NCBI RefSeq assembly: GCF_000383615.1
Contig: NZ_KB911616.1
Location: 1-64,000 of the forward strand
Length of the DNA: 64,000 nucleotides
Source of the DNA: Streptomyces canus 299MFChir4.1
GTDB taxonomy: Bacteria; Actinomycetota; Actinomycetes; Streptomycetales; Streptomycetaceae
Reading direction: 5' to 3'
In this document: piece after piece, positions 48,533 through 57,685 of the stretch
Position numbering within the stretch: position 1 is the first letter of the stretch
Layout of the letters: every line of letters starts with the position of its first letter
Notes under the pieces: generated by a model
The model's database searches: none
The model's input: the letters and a program-made list of their open reading frames with translations, nothing else
What the model was told of the DNA's origin: nothing
Translations under genes and position numbers: made by a program

Positions 48533-49282
48533 TCACTTCGCCTGGGAGAGCGAGACCGCGTCGGGGCCGGCGGGGAATCGCAGCTGGCCGGTCGTGTCGT
48601 GCACGGCTCGCCAAACTGTCTCGGCGACGTCGCTCTCCTCGGTGAACAGGTCCTGGCCCGTGAAGTCGCCCATGGCCTTCTTCGCCCATGGTGCGTAGGG
48701 CGCCGGGACCAGCTCGTCCAGCGAGGCGCCCTTCGTCGCGTTGGCCGCGAAGTTCGTTGTCAGGCAGGCGCCCGGCTGGACCGTCTTCGCCTGTACACCG
48801 AAGGGCGCGAGCTCGAGCGCGAGGGATGCGGTGAACCCCTCGACGGCCATCTTGCTCGCCTTGTAGACGGCCGAGAGCGGCATGTGGCCCAGCACCACGC
48901 TCGAGGTCACGTTGACCACCACGCCGGAGCCACGCTCGCGGAATTGGGGCAGCACCGCCTGCGTCATCGCCATCACGCCGAACGTGTTGGTCTCGAAGAC
49001 CTCTCGCACTCGGGCCATGGGGGTGCCCTCGAACACGCTGATCGAGGGCACGCCCGCGTTGTTGACCAGGACATCGATGGGGCCCGCGGCCTCGAACGCG
49101 GCGGTGATGCTCTCGGGCCTGGTCACGTCGAGCTCGATGACGCGGAGCCGGTCCGACTCAGGAAGGACGCCTGGACGCGGCGTCCGCATCGTGGCGATGA
49201 CGTTCCACCCCTGCGAGTGGAAGTAGAGGGCGGTCACCCGCCCGTACCCGGACGAGGTACCAGTGATCAGAACTGTCTTCAT
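48533..49282 (-). CDS. Short-chain dehydrogenase/reductase
   Basis: 249 residues from the ATG at 49282. VLITGTSSGYGRVTALYFHS is the cofactor loop, IDVLVNNAGVPSISVFEGT and VNVTSSVVLGHMPLSAVYKA with the YKASK catalytic pair follow. Closest in style to classical SDRs annotated as oxidoreductases of unknown substrate. Upstream is an inverted repeat (49386-49400), and the AraC-type regulator gene lies just beyond, suggesting control by it. Confidence 0.88.
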   Translation of the reverse strand: MKTVLITGTSSGYGRVTALYFHSQGWNVIATMRTPRPGVLPESDRLRVIELDVTRPESITAAFEAAGPIDVLVNNAGVPSISVFEGTPMARVREVFETNTFGVMAMTQAVLPQFRERGSGVVVNVTSSVVLGHMPLSAVYKASKMAVEGFTASLALELAPFGVQAKTVQPGACLTTNFAANATKGASLDELVPAPYAPWAKKAMGDFTGQDLFTEESDVAETVWRAVHDTTGQLRFPAGPDAVSLSQAK

Positions 49283-49385
49283 GGTGTGCCCCTTTGCGAT
49301 GTGGTGGGATCCATACGGGTGGGCAGGCATTTTCCTGCTCCATGGAAGAACCCGGTGATCCCATTGAATCGCTCTGACCAGCGGA

Positions 49386-49400
49386 GATAGTAGAACTATC
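49386..49400. promoter_or_regulatory. Inverted repeat upstream of the SDR gene
   Basis: GATAGT-AGA-ACTATC, 104 bp before the SDR start, between it and the AraC-type gene. A plausible operator, though the spacing is short for AraC proteins, which usually bind direct repeats. Confidence 0.4.
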
Positions 49401-49441
49401 CTCGCTACTCCTTGCACGATCCTCCAGTAAGCCCACCCAGC

Positions 49442-50347
49442 TCAGGGCAGGAGACCTGCTGGCGCACGCACGGCCTGACGCAGGCGGGCGGCGTCCAGGC
49501 TGGGGGGCGCGCCGAACTGGCGGCGGTACTCCCGGCTGAACTGCGACGGGTTGTCATAGCCGACGCGGTGGCCGACTCCGGTGACGTCTCCGGGGTGGGT
49601 GGCAAGCAGCAGCCGGGCCTCCTGGAGCCGGATCTGCTTCTGGAACTGGATGGGGCTCATCGCGGTCACCGCTTGGAAGTTGCGGTAGAAGGCGGAAACG
49701 CCCATGCCGGACTGCCGCGCCACGTCCTCGACCCGGAAGGGCTGCGCGTAGTGCTCGCGGATCCAGCGCACGGCCCGCGAGATGTGACTGAGGCTGCTGT
49801 CGGCCAGGCCGAGCTGGCGAACCGTCGCACCCTGCTCGCCGGTGATCAGACGCCACAGGATCTCGCGCTTGACCAGCGGGGCCAGTACGGCCCGGTCGCG
49901 GGGCTCGTCGAGCAGGCGCAACAACCGGACCACCGCGTCCAGCAGCGCGGCCGGAGCGTCACTGACGGCGATCCCCGACGGCGCGCCCCCACTGCTCCGG
50001 GGGGCGCCTCCGGGCCCGGCCTCAAGCAACAGCTCGGCAACGGCGGACGGTTCCAGGACGAGACCGAACCCCAGCGCCGGCTGCTCGGGGTCGGCCTGGG
50101 TGAACTGCCCTGTGACAGGCAGATCGACGGATGCGACCAGGTACTGCCCGGGCCCGTACTCGAACACCCTCTCACCCAGGGCGAGGCGTTTGGCGCCCTG
50201 CGCGATGACCGCCAGGAGCGTGCCGGACATAGAAGGCGCCGGCGGATCAGCGCGGTCGACCTTCGAGATGAGGACGCCGTCGACGGCGGTGGTCCAGTCG
50301 GGCCGCGCATGGCGGGCCAGCAGGGTGCGGAGTTCTTCGAGGTGCAT
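49442..50347 (-). CDS. AraC-family transcriptional regulator
   Basis: 301 residues from the ATG at 50347. The N-terminal cupin-like AraC_N domain (DGVLISKVDRADPPAPSM, LALGERVFEYGPGQYLVASV) senses a small ligand. The C-terminal double HTH (FRVEDVARQSGMGVSAFYRN, RLQEARLLLATHPGDVTGVG, GYDNPSQFSREYRRQFG) binds DNA. It is divergent from the monooxygenase and esterase genes and next to the SDR gene, so it probably regulates this small catabolic or detoxifying group. Confidence 0.9.
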   Translation of the reverse strand: MHLEELRTLLARHARPDWTTAVDGVLISKVDRADPPAPSMSGTLLAVIAQGAKRLALGERVFEYGPGQYLVASVDLPVTGQFTQADPEQPALGFGLVLEPSAVAELLLEAGPGGAPRSSGGAPSGIAVSDAPAALLDAVVRLLRLLDEPRDRAVLAPLVKREILWRLITGEQGATVRQLGLADSSLSHISRAVRWIREHYAQPFRVEDVARQSGMGVSAFYRNFQAVTAMSPIQFQKQIRLQEARLLLATHPGDVTGVGHRVGYDNPSQFSREYRRQFGAPPSLDAARLRQAVRAPAGLLP

Positions 50348-50496
50348 GCGTCCATTGCAGCACCATTCCGCGCCGCAGTTCCCAAAGTCGCGAGGATCGT
50401 GCAAGTACGAACGAGTATCGGTCTAACGTTTTCGCAGTTCAAGCGCCTTATATGGAATCACCGCACTCCACCACCGAAGAGGAAGAGCAGGAATCC

Positions 50497-50814
50497 ATGA
50501 TTGCCGACTACGGCTTCAGCGCCACACTGACCGCCAGGCCCGGTTTGGGCGACCAGCTCGTCGACCTGCTGCTGACCGGACTGAACGAGGGCAGCCCCGG
50601 CGCGAGCGAACACTGCCTCGTCTACCTCGTCTCCCGCTCCGCGTCCGACCCCGACGTCGTCCACGTCGCCGAAGGCTGGACCAGCGAGGAGGACCACCAC
50701 CGCGTCTTCGCCGGCAAGACCGCCCAGGCCATCGTGGCGCAGATCGACCCACTGCTCGCCAAGGACTCCGAGTACACCGACTACGTTCCGGTCGGCGGCA
50801 AATCCGCCCTCTGA
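50497..50814 (+). CDS. Antibiotic biosynthesis monooxygenase (ABM)-fold protein
   Basis: 105 residues from the ATG at 50497, preceded by AGGAA. FSATLTARPGLGDQLVDLLL, CLVYLVSRSASDPDVVHVAE and GWTSEEDHHRVFAGKTAQAI give the ferredoxin-like ABM barrel used by small cofactorless quinone-forming monooxygenases such as YgiN. Divergent from the AraC gene and 104 bp before the esterase gene. Confidence 0.8.
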   Translation: MIADYGFSATLTARPGLGDQLVDLLLTGLNEGSPGASEHCLVYLVSRSASDPDVVHVAEGWTSEEDHHRVFAGKTAQAIVAQIDPLLAKDSEYTDYVPVGGKSAL

Positions 50815-50918
50815 ACCGCCGAACACCCCACACCCCAGGCGCTGCCGCCTCGGTGCCCACCGAGGTGGCCCCCGTCCTCGCCCGACCGTCCCGCCACCAC
50901 CCATGAGAGGCAACGACC

Positions 50919-51887
50919 ATGACCACAGCACGCCCCTCCGTCGAACCCGAACTGCACGAACTCCTGGCCGACATGGCGCTGATGTCCCAGCTCAACCCGG
51001 AAGTGCTGGCGCAGGTACGCCCCTTCTCCTCGATGCCGGTCGAACCCCTCCTCGAAGGTCGCGCCGTCGACCGGCGCGAGGTCACCGTTGCGAGTCCGGA
51101 CGGCACCCCGATCCCCTTGTCCGTCTTCAGCCCCGCGAACAGCGATCGCACCGCTGCCGCACCCTGCGTCTACTGGATGCACGGCGGCGGGATGGTCATG
51201 GGCGACCGCTTCTCACAGATCGACATCCCGCTGGAGTGGCTCGACGAGTTCGGCGCCGTCGTGGTCTCCGTCGACTACCGGCTCGCGCCCGAGTCCACCG
51301 GCACCATCCCGGTCGAGGACTGCTACCAGGGACTGCTCTGGATCGCCGACCACGCCGCCGAACTGGGCATCGACCCCGCCCGGATCATCGTCGCGGGCGC
51401 CAGCGCGGGCGGCGGCCTCGCCGCCGGCGTCACCCTGCTGGCCCGCGACCTCGGCACCCCGGCGATCGCCGCCCAAGTCCTGATCGGCCCCATGCTCGAC
51501 CACCGCAACACCACCACCTCCAGCCTCCAGTACTCGAACGGGCCCGGCGTCTGGACCCGCGAGATGAACGGATTCGGATGGCACTGCCTCCTCGGCGACC
51601 TCACCGACGACGAGGTACCCGCATACGTCTCACCCGCCCTGGCCGACGACCTCGCGGGTCTGCCGACCACCTACATCGACACCGGCTCCGCCGAAGTCTT
51701 CCGCGACGAGGACACCGACTACGCCACCCGCATCTGGGCGGCCGGCGGCCAGGCCGAACTCCACGTCTGGGCAGGCGGCTTCCACGGATTCGACGCCCTG
51801 TACCCGCAGGCACACATCTCGGCCACAGCCCGCCGAACCCGCACCGACTGGCTCGCCCGGCTCCTGCGCACGAACCCCGCCGCATAG
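50919..51887 (+). CDS. Alpha/beta hydrolase, HSL-type esterase
   Basis: 322 residues. CVYWMHGGGMVMGDRFSQ is the oxyanion-hole HGGG motif, VVSVDYRLAPESTGTIPVED, IIVAGASAGGGLAAGVTLLA holds the nucleophile Ser, IDTGSAEVFRDEDTDYATRI the Asp and WAGGFHGFDALYP the His. Family members hydrolyse short-chain esters and lactones. Probably the second gene of the AraC-controlled group. Confidence 0.88.
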   Translation: MTTARPSVEPELHELLADMALMSQLNPEVLAQVRPFSSMPVEPLLEGRAVDRREVTVASPDGTPIPLSVFSPANSDRTAAAPCVYWMHGGGMVMGDRFSQIDIPLEWLDEFGAVVVSVDYRLAPESTGTIPVEDCYQGLLWIADHAAELGIDPARIIVAGASAGGGLAAGVTLLARDLGTPAIAAQVLIGPMLDHRNTTTSSLQYSNGPGVWTREMNGFGWHCLLGDLTDDEVPAYVSPALADDLAGLPTTYIDTGSAEVFRDEDTDYATRIWAAGGQAELHVWAGGFHGFDALYPQAHISATARRTRTDWLARLLRTNPAA

Positions 51888-51919
51888 GTGAAGTCGACGA
51901 GCTCCGGTCGTACGTGGCT

Positions 51920-52007
51920 TTGACCGTGAATGCCGACGTCGTTTGGCCGTGAAAGTTGACGGCGGTTCGTGGCCTCGGGCCGGCTGGATGTTGGTGAATT
52001 CTGACGG
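51920..52007. repeat. Terminal repeats of an IS21-type element
   Basis: Three related direct copies: TTTGACCGTGAATGCCGAC at 51920, TTTGGCCGTGAAAGTTGAC at 51943, and a weaker GTTGGTGAATTCTGACGG near 51991. IS21 elements carry such multiple end repeats just outside istB. Confidence 0.6.
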
Positions 52008-52031
52008 CAGTCCGGATGGTGTGGGGATGGC

Positions 52032-52804
52032 TTAGCGGGCGAGTTCGCGGCTGTGAGCGAGGCGGTAGGACTCGGTACCGGTCTTGAGAATGTTGCCGCC
52101 GAAGGTGAGCCGGTCGACGATGGCGGCACAGAGTCTGGGGTCGGTGAAGGTCTTGCCCCAGCCGGCGAAGGAGTCGTTGGAGGCGTTGGCGACGGAGTTC
52201 TTCTCCTCGCGTTCGGGGAGGACCTGGAAGAGGAGTTCGGCGCCGCGGCGGTCGAGTTGCATGCAGCCGAGTTCGTCGATGCAGAGCAGGTCGACGCGGC
52301 CGTAGCGGGCGATGGTCTTGGCCAGGATCTTCTCGTCGGCGGCATCGACCGGCTCGTTGGCCAGCTTCGATGCCAGGGTACATTTCGCCCGGAAACCTGC
52401 CATCGCGGCTTCGGTGCCGAGCGCGATGAGCAGGTGAGACTTGCCGGTGCCGGAGTCACCGATCAGGCAGAGCGGCAGGCCCTTCTTCACCCGCTCACAG
52501 GTGGCCGGCGAGCCACGACGGCGGCGTCGATGTTCGGAGGGGCATCGAAGTCGAACTCGCGCAGCGATTTCTCCCGGGGGAACTGGGCGGCCTCGATCCG
52601 GCGTTCGGAGCGGCACCTGGCGCGGTCGTCGCACTCGGCCAGCAGCGGTTCGGCCAGGAACACCAGGTACGACATCTGGTCGTTGCCGGCCTTGGCCGCC
52701 AGGTCGGGAAACTGGTTGCTGATCGTGGGCAGTCGCAGGACCCGGCATGCCTGGTCGACGGCGGATTCGGCGGCTTGTTCACTCATCCGGCGGCGAGGGC
52801 TCAT
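52032..52804 (-). pseudogene. istB: IS21-family helper ATPase IstB, frameshifted
   Basis: The start frame gives SAVDQACRVLRLPTISNQFP through EKSLREFDFDAPPNIDAAVV and ends early at 52487. The second frame continues with KKGLPLCLIGDSGTGKSHLL (Walker A), YGRVDLLCIDELGCMQLDRR (Walker B) and TGTESYRLAHSRELAR. The frame change is near 52500. One repaired base would give a normal IstB of about 257 residues. Confidence 0.85.
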
Positions 52805-53666
52805 GGCGGCGGCTTCTTCCTGCTCGGCTTCTGGGTAGGTCTCGGGGCCGGCGCGCGCCCAGCGGCGGCCACGGCGGCTCGCCGGCTGGGAAGCAGCTGG
52901 TCGTAGATCGACACGTCAGGCATGGGGCGGGTGTCTTTGGGCAGTTGCGCCAGGCGTCGCTGGGTCAGCGAGGTGACGGTCGCTGCGACGGCCCGGTCTG
53001 CCGCGGTAGTGGCTCGGCGTCGTGGCTTGGCCGAGGTCGGGTCGTCGTTGTCGGCGATGCGGCGGGCTTCCAGCGCGGCCGCGTCCGGGGTGAGCGCTCC
53101 GACCTGGAGCGCGGCGGCCAGGCCGGCGACGACGTGGTCGTGCTGCATGTGCCGGTGCAGCAGCAGAACCTCGATCAGAGCGCGGGCGCCGGCGGTGTCG
53201 CCGTGGGCGATGCAGGCGGCTGTGCACCAGGCTTCGTGGATCGGGGGTGAAACACCTGCGCCGGGCCACGGCCGGCCTCGACCCGAATCTCCGGCTTCCG
53301 CTTGGCGACGTAGGCGCGCACGACCTGTTAGGACACGTCGTCCATCGCGTGCTCGTTGATCAACCGGCGACAGATCCGGACCACCGTGTGACGCTGCTTC
53401 CTCGGCGCATCCAGATCAGCCATCAGCATCCGGTCGATCACCTGCTTGAACGGATCCAGCTTGGAACGGCGAGGCGCGTACGGTTCCCGAGGTTGCGGCC
53501 ACGCCGAACTCAGCGCCTTCTGAACAGTCCGCCAGCCCACCCGGGACTTGCGCTCCAGCGCCCGGTTCGACATACCCTCGCGAGCGTCACGCCGCAGCGC
53601 GGCACACAACTCGACCTTCGACTGACCAGGCGGCATCGGCGGTGCTCCTTCACTGAGCACATTCAC
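52801..53666 (-). pseudogene. istA: IS21-family transposase IstA with catalytic core deleted
   Basis: The N-terminal HTH part (VELCAALRRDAREGMSNRAL, RVGWRTVQKALSSAWPQPRE) ends at a stop at 53328. Another frame reads VRAYVAKRKPEIRVEAGRGP. The next sequence is already the far C-terminus (ACIAHGDTAGARALIEVLLL, HRHMQHDHVVAGLAAALQVG). The roughly 250 residues between, with the DDE triad, are missing. Confidence 0.8.
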
Positions 53667-53868
53667 CTTGCCACCTCAACCCCGCGAGTGACACTACTTC
53701 TCACGAGCAACTTCCCAGCTAACCAGCCGGTGACATCCACTCAGTCGGACAACTGACAACCGACAAACACCGTCAGATCCATCCTTGCGAAAACCATTGG
53801 TGCCCGCCTTGCTCCGCTGATGGACTGACGTCATACCGCGAGTCTGCCGCGTGACGGAGGTAGTGGCT

Positions 53869-54624
53869 GTGACAGGTTATGACGTGCTTGCCGAGGTGTA
53901 CGAATGGCTCATCTCGGATGCGAAGTTGTCTCCAGCCGAGTTCGCTGCGTCGTTCGACGACGTCCTCAATCTCCTGCCGTCGAACGCTCACATCCTCGAC
54001 TGTTCCTGCGGAACCGGACAGTTGGCGGTTGGCCTCGCCGGTCGTGGCATGCAGGTTGTCGCAACTGACGCCAGCGAGGCGATGGTTCGCCGGACTGCAG
54101 AGTTGTCTGAGGAGTTCGGTGCATCCGTCCGGGCCGTACGGGCGAACTGGGAAGAATTGCCTGACCATTTCCAGGACAACACGTTCGACATGGTGTTCTG
54201 CGTCGGAAACTCGCTTCACCATGCCACGGGCGCGACAGGCAGGGGTGCCGCTCTGGAGTCGATGTCACGGCTTCTGCGCCCCGGCGGGCGCTTGGTACTC
54301 ACATCCCGCACTTGGGAACTCGTGAGGGCCAGAGGTTCCCGGCTGGAGATCAGAGACCGACTCGTCCGCCGGAACGGTCGCGATGCCGTCGTGGTCTACC
54401 GCTGGGAGATTGCGCCGCATTGGGAGGAGGAGCACCACATCGAGATTGCGATCGCGCAAGTCGATGCGACCGGGTTGGTCCTTGTCCGCTCGGAACTGCT
54501 GTCCTGCTGGCCCTACCGGTACGAGGAACTCGAAGTCGAGCTGCAGCGGGTCGGACTCCAGACGGAACTGAGCACGTTCGATCTTGAGGCCGAGAACTAC
54601 ATGGTGGTCGCGAGCAAGGTATAA
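53869..54624 (+). CDS. SAM-dependent class I methyltransferase
   Basis: 251 residues from the GTG at 53869; GGAGG at 53856-53860 fits this start and would lie inside the gene if the GTG at 53851 were used. Motif I is AHILDCSCGTGQLAVGLAG, then VVATDASEAMVRRTAELSEE, FDMVFCVGNSLHHATGATGR and RLLRPGGRLVLTSRTWEL. The layout resembles glycine/sarcosine N-methyltransferase-type enzymes, but the substrate is unknown. Isolated gene beside an IS21 remnant, with less extreme GC than its neighbours, suggesting transfer. Confidence 0.85.
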   Translation: MTGYDVLAEVYEWLISDAKLSPAEFAASFDDVLNLLPSNAHILDCSCGTGQLAVGLAGRGMQVVATDASEAMVRRTAELSEEFGASVRAVRANWEELPDHFQDNTFDMVFCVGNSLHHATGATGRGAALESMSRLLRPGGRLVLTSRTWELVRARGSRLEIRDRLVRRNGRDAVVVYRWEIAPHWEEEHHIEIAIAQVDATGLVLVRSELLSCWPYRYEELEVELQRVGLQTELSTFDLEAENYMVVASKV

Positions 54625-54977
54625 ACACCGGACTCTCAGTCCCTGGCCGCACCGCGCGGTTGCTCGCAGGACGCTTGCGCCCTCTCATCGGTGCGGGTTC
54701 AAGAGGTCAACGCGACGCCTCGGACGAGGAGTGCTACGGATCCAGCTTCGCCGGCCGCGCCGAAGCGGTTGTCGTACCTGGCTGCGGCCAAGCCGAGGTC
54801 AGGGCACATCCAGCTTGACACCGCAACCCCGATGGTGACGTCAGAATTCGCGAACATCTTTCTGGGCCCAGCACCTGGTGCCGTCAGCTTTCACGAACAA
54901 CTGACGTCACCAACTACCGACAGAACCACGCCGGCTTCCTGGCCGGCGTCTCGCGGGAAGTGAGCATGCCGCGTCGG
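54625..54977. other. Intergenic region, nothing recognised
   Basis: 350 bp after the methyltransferase gene. Short open frames only, with no family signal, hairpin or promoter motif that I can support. Confidence 0.4.
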
Positions 54978-55262
54978 CTACAGAGAGGGCAGTGGGTCGA
55001 CGGTGTCGTCAACTCCGAGGAGCAGGACGCGGTGTCCGGCGGCCTCCGTGGCGCCGTCGGTGACCCTTTCGACGTCCAGGCGCAGCCGGACGCGACCGGC
55101 GCGTTCACCGTGGGCCGCAAGCTCGCGCTCCAGATCTCCGTCGAGACGGGCCGCAGTCAGGTCCCCTGTCACGCGGACCCTTACGTCGGAAGCTGCAAGG
55201 TAACCGGACGTCCTCGGCCGGCCGAGATGTGCTCCGAGAGGGGCAACGGACCCGGGGTTCAA
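54978..55262 (-). CDS. Hypothetical protein, 94 residues
   Basis: From the ATG at 55262. Contains DVRVRVTGDLTAARLDGDLE, RELAAHGERAGRVRLRLDVE and GHRVLLLGVDDTVDPLPSL, alternating strands and a helix in a reading that looks more protein-like than the plus-strand alternatives. It has a faint likeness to Asp23-type or STAS-like beta-alpha proteins, not enough to name. No operon partner. Confidence 0.35.
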   Translation of the reverse strand: MNPGSVAPLGAHLGRPRTSGYLAASDVRVRVTGDLTAARLDGDLERELAAHGERAGRVRLRLDVERVTDGATEAAGHRVLLLGVDDTVDPLPSL

Positions 55263-55381
55263 CGTCTTACGACCGCATGTCGAACGCTGACATGTCGCCG
55301 TGCCCGTTTCCGTCCGACAACCCGCTCTGCCCTTTCCTACCGGGCGGGGACGCCCCCGTCATACCTGAGGCGTACCATCGG

Positions 55382-55421
55382 TCGCCGCCTGAGTGGTACC
55401 GCGGTACCACTCAGGCGGCGA
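55382..55421. promoter_or_regulatory. Perfect 40-bp palindrome upstream of the ABC transporter operon
   Basis: Every base from 55382 to 55421 pairs with its mirror around 55401/55402, with no loop. The core is TGAGTGGTACCGCGGTACCA. It lies 104 bp before the GTG of the ABC ATPase gene. Likely an operator for a dimeric regulator, or a site where two dimers meet. A cruciform or transcript hairpin is also possible. Confidence 0.7.
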
Positions 55422-55525
55422 AGTGTCTCCCAGGGTCCCAGGGTTCGGCCCGGCCGCGCTCCTAACCTCGGTTGCACAGGTCGCGGCGCTCGCCCGACCG
55501 CGTCCGAGGCGAAAGGCCCACACTC

Positions 55526-56479
55526 GTGATCGAAGCGCGCGAGCTGACCAAGCGGTACGGCGACAAGACCGTCGTCGACGAGTTGAGTTTCACCGTCAAG
55601 CCCGGCGAGGTCACCGGCTTCCTCGGCCCCAACGGCGCCGGCAAGTCCACCACCATGCGCATGGTCGTCGGCCTGGACGCCCCCACCAAGGGCGCGGTCA
55701 CCGTCAACGGCAAGTCCTACGCGAAGCACACGGCACCGCTGCACGAGATCGGCACCCTGCTGGAGGCCAAGTCCGTCCACCCCGGCCGCAGCGCGTTCAA
55801 CCACCTGATGGCCCTCGCGTACACCCACGGCATACCGCGCCGCCGGGTCGACGAGGTCATCGAACTGGCCGGTCTGACCAGCGTGGCCGGCAAACGTGTC
55901 GGGGCCTTCTCGCTCGGCATGGGGCAGCGGCTCGGCATCGCGGCCGCCCTGCTCGGCGACCCGGCGATCGTCATGCTCGACGAGCCGGTCAACGGCCTCG
56001 ACCCCGAGGGCGTGCTGTGGGTGCGCAACCTGCTGCGCTCGCTGGCCGACGAGGGCCGGGCGGTGATGCTCTCCTCGCACCTGATGAGCGAGACCGCGCT
56101 GATCGCCGACCACCTGGTGATCATCGGACGCGGCCGGCTCCTCGCGGACACCACCGTCGACGACTTCACCCAACAGGCGAGCGGCGGCGGCGTGAGGGTC
56201 GCGAGCGACGACGCCGGCAGGCTGCGCACACTGCTGGCGGGCCCGGACGTCACGATCTCCTCCTCGTCCGCCGAGGAACTCCTGGTCTCCGGACGCGACG
56301 CCCGGCAGATCGGACGGATCGCGGCCGAGCACGGGGTGGCGCTGTACGAACTCACCCCGCAGGCCGTCTCGTTGGAGGCAGCGTTCATGGACCTGACCAG
56401 GGACGTCGTCGAGTACCAGAGCCATCCGGCCGAGAAGCGACCGAGCGAAAGGCAGCCTGTTGACATCCTCTCCCGCTAA
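55526..56479 (+). CDS. ABC transporter ATP-binding protein
   Basis: 317 residues from the GTG at 55526. Walker A FLGPNGAGKSTTMRMVVGL, a Q-loop region GTLLEAKSVHPGRSAFNHL, signature AFSLGMGQRLGIAAALLGD, Walker B VMLDEPVNGLDPEG and switch His in VMLSSHLMSE. The C-terminal domain (about 225-300) is typical of NatA/bacitracin-type exporters. The last residues QPVDILSR are encoded by the end of an inserted IS200/IS605-type element, so the native C-terminus has been replaced by a few residues. Confidence 0.9.
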   Translation: MIEARELTKRYGDKTVVDELSFTVKPGEVTGFLGPNGAGKSTTMRMVVGLDAPTKGAVTVNGKSYAKHTAPLHEIGTLLEAKSVHPGRSAFNHLMALAYTHGIPRRRVDEVIELAGLTSVAGKRVGAFSLGMGQRLGIAAALLGDPAIVMLDEPVNGLDPEGVLWVRNLLRSLADEGRAVMLSSHLMSETALIADHLVIIGRGRLLADTTVDDFTQQASGGGVRVASDDAGRLRTLLAGPDVTISSSSAEELLVSGRDARQIGRIAAEHGVALYELTPQAVSLEAAFMDLTRDVVEYQSHPAEKRPSERQPVDILSR

Positions 56480-57680
56480 AGGCGGGGGGTCCCACGGTCG
56501 CCCGTGGGGGGTTCCTGCCTCATCGACGACTGCCCGCCCGGAGTGATCCGTTGAGGTCTCACACCGTCTCCACAGGCAGACACGGCCAGCCCGGCTGCCA
56601 GAATGTTGTGTGCCGCGTTCACGTCCCGGTCATGCACGGTGCCGCAGTCACACGTCCACCAACGGATGTTCAGCGGCAGCTTGGCCCGGGCCAGGGTGTG
56701 GTTCGTGACCATGGTGCGGAGGCTCAGATCCTCGATCACGACCGTTTGGTCTTCACGGACGAGACGGGTGGTCAGCTGGTGCGGGAAGTCACGGCGGCGG
56801 TCGGTGATCCGGGCGTGGACGCGGGTGACTTTCACCCGGGCCTTGGCCCGGTTGTCGGAGTCCTTCTCCTTGCGGGACAGTTCCCGCTGCGCTTTCGCCA
56901 GGCGGCCCCGGTCGCGGCGCTCGTGCCGGGGGTTGGTGGCCTTCTCGCCAGTGGACACGGTCACCAGGGAGGTGATCCCGGTGTCGATCCCGACGGCGGC
57001 CGTGGTGGCCTGGGCGGGGGCGATCGCGTCGTCGCCCGGCATGGACACGAACCAGCGCCCCGCCGCGTCCTGCGACACCGTGACCGTGGACCGGGCCGCG
57101 CCTTCGGGCAGGGGCCGGGACCACACGATGTCCAGCGGCTCGCGCATCTTGGCGAGCGTCGGGGCACCGTCGCGGCAGCCAAACGCCGAGCTGGTGTACC
57201 CGGCGCAGCGGCGCGACTTCTTCCGCGACGTGAACCGGGGGTACTTCGCACCGCCGTCGAAGAAGTTCGTGAGCGCGCCCTGCAGGTGCCTCAGGCACTG
57301 CTGCAACGGCACCGGGGAGACCTCGGTGAGGCAGGCGAGTTCCTCGGTCTTCTTCCACGCGGTGAGCATCGCCGAGGTGGCGTTGCAGTTGACCCGCTCG
57401 CGGCGCTGATTCCACGCGGCGTTACGGGCTTCGAGGGCCATGTTGTACACCTTCTGCACGCGGCCGAACGTGCGCGACAGCTCGGCCGCCTGCGCATCGG
57501 ACGGACAGAAGCGGTACTTGAAGGCCCGCTTCACATGAGTCGTGGCCATGGCTCACGAACTAACCGACCCACAGGTAGTGGTTAAACCTGCGGGTCGGAG
57601 CACGATTTCTCGCCCGCTGCCCTGCTCCGCAGGTGCTTCGTTCCCTCCCCCACCTCAAGGTGGGGGTTTCCACGAAGGAG
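56463..57680 (-). mobile_element. IS200/IS605-type element carrying tnpB only
   Basis: Lies between the ABC ATPase gene and its permease gene. The left edge has two hairpins, CCCGC/GCGGG (56472-56486) and CCCACGG/CCGTGGG (56491-56508). The right edge has CCCCCACC-TCAA-GGTGGGGG (57647-57666), an 8-bp stem. Such subterminal hairpins and the absence of a TnpA Y1 transposase are typical of tnpB-only members that move in trans. Exact ends are inferred. Confidence 0.75.
56476..57549 (-). CDS. tnpB: TnpB RNA-guided nuclease with part of the zinc ribbon deleted
   Basis: 357 residues. N-terminal RAFKYRFCPSDAQAAELSRT and NMALEARNAAWNQRRERVNC; RuvC residues in AAVGIDTGITSLVTVSTGEK (Asp), QTVVIEDLSLRTMVTNHTLA (Glu) and CGTVHDRDVNAAHNILAAGL (Asp). 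Between HTLARA and LPLNIRWWTC the usual 40-45 residues are missing, including the first CxxC of the Cys4 ribbon; only WTCDCG remains. All three acidic residues survive but zinc binding should be lost, so nuclease activity is doubtful. Confidence 0.85.
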   Translation of the reverse strand: MATTHVKRAFKYRFCPSDAQAAELSRTFGRVQKVYNMALEARNAAWNQRRERVNCNATSAMLTAWKKTEELACLTEVSPVPLQQCLRHLQGALTNFFDGGAKYPRFTSRKKSRRCAGYTSSAFGCRDGAPTLAKMREPLDIVWSRPLPEGAARSTVTVSQDAAGRWFVSMPGDDAIAPAQATTAAVGIDTGITSLVTVSTGEKATNPRHERRDRGRLAKAQRELSRKEKDSDNRAKARVKVTRVHARITDRRRDFPHQLTTRLVREDQTVVIEDLSLRTMVTNHTLARAKLPLNIRWWTCDCGTVHDRDVNAAHNILAAGLAVSACGDGVRPQRITPGGQSSMRQEPPTGDRGTPRL

Positions 57681-57685
57681 TCCAG

